64,000 nt of DNA from Delphinapterus leucas (lineage: Eukaryota > Chordata > Mammalia > Artiodactyla > Monodontidae), in assembly GCF_002288925.2 (NCBI RefSeq), contig NW_022098008.1, positions 6,099,972-6,163,971 on the forward strand, read 5' to 3'. The notes beneath the pieces were generated by a model. The model worked only from the letters and a program-made list of their open reading frames with translations. It did no database searches and was not told the DNA's origin. How positions within the stretch are numbered: the first letter of the stretch is position 1; each line of letters opens with the position of its first letter. Shown piece after piece: positions 45,890-56,224 of this stretch. The position numbers and the translations under genes were made by a program.

Positions 45890-47764
45890 AGAAAGTAAAG
45901 TGAGACCTAGAAATATAGATTTAAATGTATTCATTTTTAACTTAAGTAAGGAGAAAGTCAGTGTTAAAAACTGTAGTCTGTATGTGGCTATGTAAGAGAA
46001 TATTCTTATCTTTACGCATATACAACTTATTCTTAAAACTTCAGAAAAATATGTATATGCATATATATGTATCTCCTTATATACATATATGTATACATAT
46101 ATGAAAAGAGAGAGAGAGAGGGAAAGAGAGAGAATCTGGGTAAAGAGTATATGTGTGTTCCTTGTACTGTTCATGGAGCTTTTCTGTAATAAAATTATTT
46201 CCAAATAAAAAGTTCCAAAAATAAAATAAATAAATTAAGAAAAATAAACATCCTGAACCAGGGAAGTTTTGGAATGAAGTAAATTTGAATAAAAATTCTG
46301 GGCTTCATCTGGGAACAGGCAATTGCAAGAATATCTTGTTGTAATTATGTAGAATACTAAACACACCTCCACTCAATAAAATAGTAGCAAAGTATAACTT
46401 ATTTCCTTTAGAAAGTTGAACTTAATGGAAGGGAGAATTCCTCTTGGTAAGCTGTGATTTATCATGTTATGTGAGATAAAATACATAGCTTGAGGTTTTA
46501 TCTTACGTATGTTTCATAGTTAGATATTACTAGCACTAAGCTTTTTTCTATCTGTAAGATAAAGTGCAGGCTGATTAAGATTCGTTTGGGGTGGGTTTGG
46601 GGACCCGCAGCAGCTCCCCTTGAGGATAAGCATTCTTTTTCATTTATTACATTTGAGGGCAGCATTCATCTTGACCCTGACTGTTACTCATAAAATCAAA
46701 GACTTGTTATTCATACACAAAAGAGAGTCGGTCTTATCAGCAATGTCTACCTACTGTTAAAGTAAATCCTTTCTTTCCATAAAGTGTGGAAATCATCTGA
46801 CCACATGCTGAGGGTTGTAGAGCTGGGATTGAATTGCATGGACCATGAACCTAATAAGTCCAGAAGGAGCACCAAGACCAAGAGGTAGTACTGGGAGCCT
46901 CAAGGCAGAGAGATGCTCTGGGACAGAACGGTTAAAAGCTTCCTGGTGTCCAGAAACCTGCCTGCTATCAGAGGAGGACTTCCTGATTTTTATTGCTCTG
47001 AAGAAGATGCAAAATTTGCATTAAAACCCACGAGGTACATCTGTGAAATACGTGCTTGAATGTCCAAAAGCACTCATTGAGAGGTATTAGGTCCATCCAT
47101 AAGTTGATGTTTTGGATATAAAATTCCAGTGTAAGAGTTATTTTCTCCAGTGATATACTGTGACAAATATTCCACAGATAATGCTTTCCCATCAACAGTC
47201 TTTTCCAGGCACTTTTGGAATCTTACCAAAAGTTACTTTTCATGTGTAAAATTTCCCAATATTGAACATTTAAGTATTCAGCCCAAAGAAGTTCCTTGTC
47301 TCATGAGCTCAATGAAAATTATTTTATCATAACATGTGAAACTATCTAATGAATTGGGGCTGCTTCTCAAGAAAATGAACTTGTCTTGCAGGGGGTTTAA
47401 TAAAATAAGGTGTTGGGTTGACCTTGGCCAGGGTCACCTGCACACGGAGAAGGCATGCGTTAGCAGAGTGTGGCGTTGTGTCTTTCTCCACTAACCCGGA
47501 TGAGTATAGTCAGTCCTCTCTTCCTCCCCAGGACTCTGTGTTGCCAAGGAGGAAGGAGTGGAGGAGAAAGAAAGAAGAGATGGGATGAGTAAAGTGAAAA
47601 AAAAAAAAAGCTGTTAAAACTCACTTCAAAAGAGGAGAGTGGAATTGTTCTACTTTTGGGAAACCGAGCCAAACAGATGCACATCTATTCAAGACATCCA
47701 TTCAACATGGATTAATTAGTCACAGGCACCTTTCCTAGAAGCTGGGGAAAGCAGTGAACACAAA
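45890..47764. other. Unassigned sequence, AT-rich at the left
   Basis: It includes a GA-rich run at 46107-46132 next to ATATGTATAC repeats. Frames 46968-47195, 47150-47332 and 47460-47684 have no motif. Confidence 0.4.
46107..46132. repeat. (GA)n microsatellite
   Basis: An AG run with one GGGAAAG interruption, preceded by a TA/TG-rich stretch from about 46040. Confidence 0.9.
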
Positions 47765-48230
47765 TAATAAAAACCCTTACTACGTGAAATTTGCATTCTA
47801 GTTAGGGGAAGGTGAGACAATAAGCAAACCTGTAAAAATATATACATATAATACGGTAGAGTGTGATAATTGAATGGATAAAAATAAAGCAGAAAAAGGC
47901 TTTCCAGTGCTGGGGGAGGGAGGTATTGTTACTTGGAATAAGCTGGTGAGAGAAGGCTTCACTGATGAAATGCCATTTGAGCGAGATCAAAGGATGTGGA
48001 CGTGTGGGTTAAAAGAGTTCTAGATTCAGGGAAGCCAGCATGTGGAGCAAAGCACGAAAGCAGTGGGATTGGACAGGCAGTATGGGTGGACCACATAGGC
48101 TCGGGAGACAATGTCAAGGGCACTGACTTTGTTCTCAGGTGATTTAAGAAGACACAATAGCAACATGAGTAAGTGAATGCCTGATCTAACTTTCATTCAG
48201 AGTTAATGGCTGCTGTGCTGAGAGGCAACA
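47765..48230. mobile_element. Possible ancient interspersed repeat
   Basis: 'ttgcattctagttaggggaa', 'gagagaaggcttcactgatg', 'tgccatttgagcgagatc' and 'ggagcaaagcacgaaagcag' follow a text common to a very old mammalian repeat. I recognise the phrasing but cannot name the family reliably. Confidence 0.4.
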
Positions 48231-48535
48231 GGTGGAGAGGAGGGCAGAGTCATGAGATTGGTTTAGAGGCCCGTGCAGAGGTGAGAGGGGTGGAGGCGTG
48301 GGGACCTGGGCACTAGCCATGGAAGTGGTATGAGGTGGCCAGTGTGGGATACTTGCCAGTGGTTGACCAGTCCAGATAACCCATCAATCAGATGTGGAGA
48401 ATGAGACGATCTGTGGCAGCATGTTGGACTCCAAGGACTAGAGAATGTTGGGCCAGAGGAATGCCTGGTCAACCTTTGGAAGTAAAGCAAAAGCAAAAAC
48501 TCAAATAACATGAGAGTGAGCCTTGTGGGGGGAGG
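48231..48535. other. Unassigned sequence
   Basis: Purine-rich DNA that leads into the minisatellite. The minus frame 48263-48559 is a chance frame. Confidence 0.4.
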
Positions 48536-48725
48536 AGCATGGTGAGCGAGGAGCCTCATGGGGAGGAGCCTCCTGAGGGTGGAGCCTCCTGGGGAGGAGC
48601 CTTATGAGGGCGGAGCCTCCTAGGGAAGAGCCTCCTGGGGAGGAGCCTCATGAGGGTGGAGCCTCCTGGGGGAGGAGTCTTGGGTGGAGCCTCTTGAGGG
48701 AGGAGTCTCATGGGGGAGGAGCCCC
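48536..48725. repeat. G-rich minisatellite, GAGCCTCNTGRGGG type
   Basis: About eleven imperfect units of roughly 15-19 bp built on GGAGCCTCCTGGGGAG, with alternating CATG/CCTG and GGGTGG variants. The strand is G-rich with many GGGG/GGG runs. The minus-strand frame 48620-48871 reads repeated HEAPP/RGS-like units from it and is an artefact. Confidence 0.93.
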
Positions 48726-49989
48726 AGACCCTTTCTAGTTTTTAGAATGATAATCATTATTTTCCTCCAATGTCTCTTGCCTTTCTCTGTAAGCAGCCAG
48801 GAGCTCTTGTGTGGTCCTGTCACAGTACTTCCCTTCTTTGCACTCTGCAGCTTGTAATTAACTATTGACAATTAATGGCAGCATTAACCACAGGCAGAAT
48901 GTAAGTGTGCAGGAGGGCATTCGTCTGTCTTGTTTTCAGTAAAATGTTTGATGAATAAATGACCCGGTGAACAAAACTGCACCAAGAGGATGGATTTTCT
49001 ATATTTGTGAGACCTTCACTTCAAAGAAACTACTTAAAGTTATTAAAGAAAACAATCCAAAACTCTTATAAAAAGAGAAGCCCCTTGACCCTCTGTGGTC
49101 AACATCACGAGCCTGATTTCACAGCAGGAAGGAAGACTGTCTAAGGAAGAGGGCGCCTCAAGGCCACTTTCTATGGACAGAACCCAGAGCCTGCTAAACG
49201 CTATCTGTTGGTGCCCTGACTGCTTCTCTTAACCAATTATTGGAGACATTGGTATATCATTCTAAATTGGTTTGCCTTTTTCCCCTCCCTTTTAATCTAT
49301 TTTCTTTGTCCTTCAAGGCAAAGTGGTTTACAAGGGATAGTGGTTTTGTTCACTATCTAATTATAATCGTCTCCTTATAATGAGCACATTGCAGCAAGCA
49401 CCCGAACCCCTGCTCATATCCCAGTGCAAGCTCTCAAAAAGAAAGTAGGAGTCAATTAAAAAACCACAGTGCTGTTATTAAAGAGTGGAGAATATTACCT
49501 TGACATTTTTAGTGAGCAGCACATTCCTTATTGACCATTGTCATTGCTAATTTTCAAGCATTTATTATTTTAATAATTGTATCTTATTATTTTAGAGAAC
49601 CATTTCCCATAACTCTTTGTTTAAGTTCTTTATGTCAATCTCCTAAACCTCAGAAATATTTAGGAGCATTTAAATTGGCTTTTTCCAAACATGCATGAAA
49701 TGTTTTCAGTTCCTGGCTTTGTAAATAACAGTGTGAACCCCAAGGAAAGAGCAGTCTGTTACTCTGTCCTCCCACATATCCTCTTGTTGGAGGCGAAGGT
49801 ACCTGTCTAATGTTCACAAACAAAAGTGTAAGTGTTTGGCATCTCCCGAGGTCTGGGTGTCTCTAAGTTACAAATGACTTCATTTTTGTTTCAGAAATAT
49901 TCTTTCTTTTAAATTGTTAATGAAGGACATTTGCCATGAGCAGTATCTATGAAGACTATGCATATCCAAACAGTTAAGTGGGTTTTGTT
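48726..49989. other. Unassigned sequence
   Basis: About 1.3 kb, AT-rich in the middle. No open frame over 60 codons and no recognised repeat. Confidence 0.45.
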
Positions 49990-50285
49990 TTGCTTTTTAT
50001 TTAAAATTTTGTTTTAATTGAAGTATAGTTGATTTACAGTATTGTATTAGTTTCAGGTGTCCAGAATCATGATTGAGTATTTTTGCAGATTATATTCATT
50101 ATAGGCTATGACAAGATAGTGGGCATAATTCCCTGTGCTATACAGTCAATCCTGGTTGCTTATCTATTTTATATATAATAGTTTATTTCTGTTAATCCTA
50201 TACCCCTAATTTGCCCCTTACCCCTTCTCTCTTGTCTTTGGTAACCACAAGTTTATTTTCTATGTCTGAGAGTCTGGCAAATGAC
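49990..50285 (-). mobile_element. 5'-truncated older L1
   Basis: Antisense L1 3' UTR: 'aattgaagtatagttgattt', 'gtattagtttcaggtgtcc', 'aattccctgtgctatacag', 'tatataatagtttatttctg', 'taaccacaagtttattttc'. No clear target-site duplication. Confidence 0.85.
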
Positions 50286-51083
50286 TTAATTTCTAAATAC
50301 TAGCAAATTATGTAGACATACCGAAATTTTATATGGTGATGTTTTAGAAATAGTCCTTTCTTAGTGTTCTCAGAGTCTGGGGACCACACTCTCTCCAGAG
50401 GCCTTCCCAGGAGGATGCCCCTGCGAGTGTCCCAGCCCTGCTTGGGGTGTTCCCTCCTTCTCAGGCTCAGGGAGTGGGGGAGTGAAAGGGTGACCCCTAT
50501 GTCCACCAGCACTGTCAGACTTGGTAGACCCCCTTTGCTTTCTCCACATGGTGAAAAAAATTATATATATGTTATATATCTGGAGATATGAATGTATCCA
50601 GAAAATTCTCAATAGGTGTTATTCTGCAGCCATATATTCCTTTACTTACTTCTCAATATATTTATATGTAAAATATATTTATATTACATATGTTTATATA
50701 TTTTACATCACTCCTGTGCTTTCATGTTTGGTAACCTGTATCTCATAGTTCCTTTAGCAGGAAGTGGACTATAATTTTTTAAATGTCTATTTCTCCAGTA
50801 ACCTGAGGCACACAACAGCAGCCTTGCCAGTGGATACATTTCCATGATAATCAAATGCCCTACCATTTGATTTAGCCCATGCGTGGGGCATAGGAACCCA
50901 AGTCACGGAGCTCCAAGTTCATGCTAATAAATAGCCCCTCGTTCCCTCACTAACAGCATGATTGGTATTTATGACAGTGATCCACTTACCTGATGATTAG
51001 TTGACTGAAATTGACCAAAGGAACTGTCTTCTGGCTACTTGAGAGCATGTGAGCAACAACAACAAATCTAAAATGTTATCATA
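50286..51083. other. Unassigned sequence
   Basis: A GC-rich part (50370-50520) has overlapping frames on both strands, and a very AT-rich part lies at 50560-50710. No gene is supported. Confidence 0.4.
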
Positions 51084-51095
51084 AAAATGAATTCT

Positions 51096-51896
51096 TTTAA
51101 ATTGGTGCAGCCGCTATGGAGAACAATATGGAAGTTCCTCAAAAAACTAAAAACAGAGTTGCCATATGATCCAGCAGCCCCACTCCTGGGCATATATCTG
51201 GATAAAACTATAATTCAAAAAGATACATGCACCCCAGTGTTCTAGCAGCACTATTCACAAGAGCCAAGACATGGAAACAACCTAAATGTCCATCGACAGA
51301 TGAATGGGTAAAGGAGATGTGGTACATATACACAATGGAATATTGCTCAGCCGTCAGAAAGAATGAAATAATGCCATTTGTAGCAACATGGATGCACCTA
51401 GAGATGCTCATACTAAGCAAAGTAAGTCGGAAAGAGAAAAACAAATACCATATGATATCACTTAAATGTGAAATCTAAAATATGACACACATGAATTTAT
51501 GTATGAAACAGAAACAGACTCACAGAAATAGAGAACAGACTTGTCGTTGCCAAGGGGGAGGGTTGTGGGAGGGATGGATTGGGAGTTTGGGATTAGCAGA
51601 TGTAAACTATTATATATAGAATGGATAAACAACAAGGTCCTACTGTATAGCAGAGGGAACTACATTCATTATCCTGTAATAAACCATAATGGAAAAGAAT
51701 ATGAAAAAGAATATATATGTATATATATGTATGTGTGTGTGTATATATATGTGTGTGTGTGTGTATAAAAAACTGTGTGTGTGTGTTTGTATATATATAT
51801 AAAAAACTGAGTCACTTTGTTGTACATCAGAAACGGACACAAGTATAGTTGATTGCAAATCAACTATACTTCAACTAAAAATATAAATAAATAAAA
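51096..51896 (+). mobile_element. 5'-truncated L1 with an expanded dinucleotide tail region
   Basis: It begins in the ORF2 C-terminal region ('ccgctatggagaacaatatgg'); the + frame 51227-51478 reads FTRAKTWKQPKCPSTDEW and MEYCSAVRKNE. It ends 'atcaactatacttcaact' plus an A-rich tail. The duplication AAAATGAATTCT / AAAATAAATTCT is at 51084-51095 and 51898-51909 (one mismatch). The TA/TG tract 51708-51803 lies within its 3' UTR. Confidence 0.93.
51708..51803. repeat. TA/TG-rich microsatellite inside the L1 3' UTR
   Basis: Alternating TATATA, TGTGTG and TATAAAAAACTG blocks. The piece 'ataaaaaactg' occurs twice (51764 and 51799 regions), so a unit of about 35 bp seems duplicated. Confidence 0.9.
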
Positions 51897-52009
51897 AAAA
51901 ATAAATTCTGTGACTTGTGCATCTGAGGCAAATGAGTGCACTGGCTGCGCTGGCAGGCTCTTTGCTCAGGCCGCTGGGTTTTCAGGGGATCAGGGGTAAG
52001 TCTCCTCCC

Positions 52010-52190
52010 CTCTCTTATACCTGCATCTCCATCTATTAAATGGGGAGTTAAAGCCATTCAATGAATTCATAACTAGGTTCTGCTTGAAACAGTGCCCAGC
52101 CCACAGTAGGTGCTGGGTATACCTCAGCTCATGTTGCAGCCACAGTTGTTGTTGTTATTATTATTATTATCATTAACTAGTACTCACAGA
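52010..52190 (+). mobile_element. MIR SINE 3' part
   Basis: 'tctccatctattaaatgggg', 'acagtgcccagcccacagta' and 'ggtgctgggta' follow the sense-strand MIR. A TTG/TTA repeat (52147-52175) forms the tail. Confidence 0.75.
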
Positions 52191-53446
52191 ATTCAGTGTC
52201 AGAGACAATGTATCCCTGATGTTATGGCCTCTACCGAGTCAGTGAATTGGAGTCATGCTTTTTTTTTTAAACACAAAAACAGTCCTCATTGTGTTTCAAA
52301 GACGCATTAAGATGGGCTACATAGAAATAATACACCAAGTTACACAAATTTCACATAAGCAAGGAAAGTGAAGTCAAGGAAAAACAAGTAAATGGAGAAA
52401 GCAGCTCTGTGAGCTAGTTTTTGAGCTCCTCTAAGAGCCAAGCCCAGAAGACATGTCTCAGGTCGGAGCTGTACAGAGAGCGAAATCCAGAATCTCTATT
52501 TATCTTGATCTTTTATTTAACTGTCTGAAGGGCAAGGAAACAATATTAGGCTTTCTCTTGTTCTTCCGTCCCTCCGTCAATTGCTATTTCTGGTGTCTGC
52601 CTGAAGGCAAGGAGAAGGAGGCAGGGGCTGGGGGGAGGCTAGGGCTGTGGCTTGGGCCAGATTCAAAGCAAACATTCGGGCAGCTTCTGCGGCTCCTGCA
52701 CAGAGCCCCCTTTGAGAAGCCCGTGCCCTCGGGCTGCACACTGGAGGCCCCTTAGCAATCCAGAGGTTTCAAAGCCATGGTGAGCAGCGCACGAACCACC
52801 AGGGGTCCCAGTCCTGGCCCTTCTGCCTCCTGCCCTCAACCTTCCCAAGACAAAACTTGTTTTCCCTTGGGAGCAATGGAACAGGAATGAAGTATGCAAT
52901 AGAAACATGGCGCTGGAATAGACCATCTGTCCATCCATCTATTTGTTCTTTATTCTCATTGACACATTCAACCATCATGCATGGAACACCCTGTCTGCCT
53001 TGCATTATACTGGGTGGTGGAATAGTCATTGCTCTTAGTTGCAAAGTCTAATGAAAGAATATCCTCAGAAGTAGGTAATCCTGCCCAAGTTGGTTCAGCA
53101 CAAGATAAGCACCACAGACGGGGTGGTCAAGTACAGGAGAGGCTGCCTGACCCGGCTAGGGCTGGGACGGGAGCTGAAAAGCCTTCCTCTTCCAGTGCCA
53201 GCAGGCTGGGTCCTGGGGTCGCTGAGGAGTTGACCAGGCCAAACACTAGGAAGGAGAAGGTGAGCAAGGAGAAGAGACAGTGAGCAAAGGCTAATGGCCA
53301 GAATCTTGGGGTGGGGTGGTCTCACCTCGAAAAGCAAGGTGGCTCCAAGGTGGGGCAGGAGTGTCAGTGGGCTTCCAGAGACAGCCTGAGTCCCAGCATC
53401 AAGGACATCCTATGCTATTTTAAGAAGCTTACACTTGATCTTGTAA
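52191..53446. other. Unassigned sequence, partly GC-rich
   Basis: Frames 52453-52755, 52663-52938, 52769-53044 and 53029-53337 are 80-100 codons long, overlap on both strands and contain no recognised domain. This is the most plausible stretch for an unseen exon by composition only; nothing positive supports one. Confidence 0.35.
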
Positions 53447-53580
53447 GCCAGTGTTTAAAGTATTGCACATGGACCACAACAAAATAATCACCTTGGAAGT
53501 CTGTTAAAATGTAGATTCCTGGGCCACATTCCAAACTGATCAGAATTTTCTGGAGGTGGGTCCTGGAATTTCGTATTTTA
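53447..53580 (+). mobile_element. MER5A-like hAT MITE relic
   Basis: 'gtctgttaaaatgtagattc', 'ctgggccacattccaaac', 'gatcagaattttctggaggt' and 'ggtcctggaatttcgtattt' follow a MER5A-type element. Non-coding. Confidence 0.65.
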
Positions 53581-54129
53581 AATGTACATACTTGATCTTC
53601 TTTATGCATAGTGAAGTTTGCAGACAAAGTTCTAGGTCATGGAGAGGTTTGGGCAGAGGGCTGCCCAGTGCTGGTGGTGGGGATTTGAGTTGTGCACCCC
53701 CAGAGGCACATGATAAGCTTTCACTTTCCTTCTCCTTGAGCTCAGGTGACTTGCTGAAGTACGTAGCAGAGATTTGTGGCATCTCCCAAAGGAGCCTCTG
53801 TGCCACTGTCTTCTCTCTGCTGCGGTAATTGTGGACGCCCACGGTGAGGTGAAGCCCGTATTAGCCTGGGTCCTCACCCGTCTGCTGACCCCTGGTGGCC
53901 TTCAATCTTGAGGCAGAAATGGACATTTAGGGTGTGAGCTGCTGAGACCTGGGAAGTGCCCATAGCCCCAGCATCACCCACCTGTTCTGGCTGGAGCAGG
54001 CAACTAGAATTCATCTGTATCACTTTTGAATGGCTTCTGCCAGCTACATTTGAATAGGGACAGCCCAACGGCAGAGAGGCCAACTGAAGTTTGTGGCAAG
54101 AGTCCAGACTTGATAGAGGAACAGAACAG
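53581..54129. other. Unassigned sequence
   Basis: GC-moderate. The frame 53556-53828 (90 aa) overlaps several minus frames and has no motif I know. Confidence 0.35.
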
Positions 54130-55860
54130 AAGGGAGAATGGAAATGGGGAGGACACAGATTCAAGAGATATTTAACACATAATATTGTCAGAGATTCATG
54201 AATGTCAGATGTATGGGGAAAGTACACATCAAGGAATGGTGTCCTGTTGCTAGTCTGGGTGATCGGGTTGTGGGCAGTGACACCAAATGGATAGAGAAGG
54301 TGGAGGGTGGATGACTTTAGGGATGGAAGGTGGAGAATTCCTTTTGGCCAGATCTTGGAATGTGCTTGAGGGTCCATCAGGTGGAGGCGTGTGCCAGGCA
54401 GCTGGCTATGACGCGCTGAATCCTGCAAGGGGAGTCGGGCTGCAGACCCAGGTCCATCAGGGAGATGCTGCACTGCAGGGGATTGTGTCAACCCTGGGAG
54501 CCGACGTGTTCACTTAGTTTGAATCTTGTGAGAGTGAACTGAGACCGTGGAGAGCAGTAAGGTGTACAGAATTGGGGGGGCAGAGGAGTCTTGAGCAATG
54601 ATCAGGGCCAGAGAGAATCATCAAAAAAGGACAGAATAGAAAGATATTTGGAAAAAGGTTCTTGAGGCATGCTCCTGAAGATGCTGATTCGCTGGTCTGT
54701 GTGGGATGGACCCAAGGGATCCATAAAAGCTTCTCAAGGAATCTTCGATGCCCACCCAAGTTTGGGACTCACTTATCTTCCAAGAAGCTTGGTAGAGCTA
54801 AAAAGAGAAAGGATGGGCAGGACCTAGAGAAATACAAGCGTTCCCTTTAGTGACAGAGTCAGTGGGAGGAGATGGAAGGTCTGGTAGCTGCAGTGAGGCC
54901 CCAGAGGAGAGTTTGGGGTCAAGATGGAGAGGTTGTCCTTGAACTGAAGGGACATCTCTTACTGGAGAAAACCATGTAAACATGGGTGTGGGTGTAAACT
55001 GGGGTCATATGACGGGGGAGTGAAGGAGGACCTCCATTTTCTTTTGAAATAGAGAGCAGACTGGCTTTTGGAGCATGAAGGCAAGGGCTCAGTGGGAAGG
55101 AGACAGAGTGTCAAAGTTTGGAAATAGTCCTGGAGAAAGATGGAAGTGATAGCTAAGTGGTATTGAGGTGACCTTTTGGTAGTGCCCCAAGATTGGAGAC
55201 CACAACTGTATAGCTGTCTCAATCTTACATCCATGGGGAGTTCTCTGGATTTGTGTGCTTTGGCATCAGGGTGGGAAAGACAGATGGTGTCAATCCATGC
55301 TTCATGACTGGATAGGCACAGCAGATATGGTTACAAGGAGGCCGGCAAGGGGAAAGCTCAGATCATCTGTGGTAAATTCCCAGCTTTCCAGAGAAGGAAG
55401 CAATGCAGCAAGTAAACCAATGGATGAGCAGAAAAAGCAGGGACAGGAGTGAGGGCCAAGTGATGGTCAAGGTGAGGCTATAGGAAGCTGGCAGGAAAGA
55501 AGGAATGGGCAGTGAGTTTGATATTTCTGGGATGGAATGGTTCATGTGATCACAAAGTTCAAGGTTATGGGCATGGTGATTGGAGTGAAGGCCACTGCCC
55601 CAACAACAAATGTCTAAGTATTGTCGGATAGGTTCTGTCCATGAGTATTGAAATATCAGAGTCACAAATCAAGTTGGTACCATGGAAGCCTCTAGGCCAG
55701 GTTCCAAACGCTTTAGTGAGTAATGAGGGAACTGAGATCCAGGACAGCCGGCACAACCCCACCTTTCCCAAGGTGAAGGACAGAGCCACGTAGTCAAAGC
55801 CTTTGCTCAGAACCTAAGATCAGAAGCCCCTTCACTGTCCTCTCAGCTCCTGATCCAGTT
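54130..55860. mobile_element. Probable long ancient repeat remnant
   Basis: Purine-rich text ('ggagaatggaaatggggagg', 'ttcaagagatatttaacac', 'gggcagtgacaccaaatgg') resembles a very old interspersed repeat also suspected at 47765. A MER5A-like piece in reverse may lie at 54680-54780 ('gatgctgattcgctggtctg', 'ttgggactcactta'). The 205-codon minus frame 53874-54491 spans this text and shows no domain. Confidence 0.35.
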
Positions 55861-56224
55861 TATTTTTCTTTTTGTTTTTTTCTTTTAATTCTGCTATAGT
55901 GTCTTTTTTTATATATACATCTTTATTGGAGTATAATTGCTTCACAGTGCTGTTAGTTTCTGTTGTACAACAAATTGAATCACCTATACGTATACATATA
56001 TCCCCATATTCCCTTCCTCTTGAGCCTCCCTCCCACCCTCCCTGTCACACCCCTCTAGGTTGTCGCAAAGCGCCGAGCTGGTCTCCCTGTGCTATGCAGC
56101 TGCTTCCCACTAACTATCTATTTTACATTTGGTAGTGTATATATGTCCATGCTACTCTCTTCCTTCGTCCCAGCTTCCCCCTCCCCTCCCCACGTTGTCA
56201 AATCCATTCTCTATATCTGCGTCT

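Noticed and set aside
48620..48871. Open frame with repeated His-Glu-Ala-Pro-Pro-like units
   Set aside because: Translation of the minisatellite.
53874..54491. 205-codon minus-strand open frame
   Set aside because: No domain or family is recognisable, composition is Ser/Pro/His/Leu-rich, and it spans text that looks like an ancient repeat. Without splice or conservation evidence it is probably chance.
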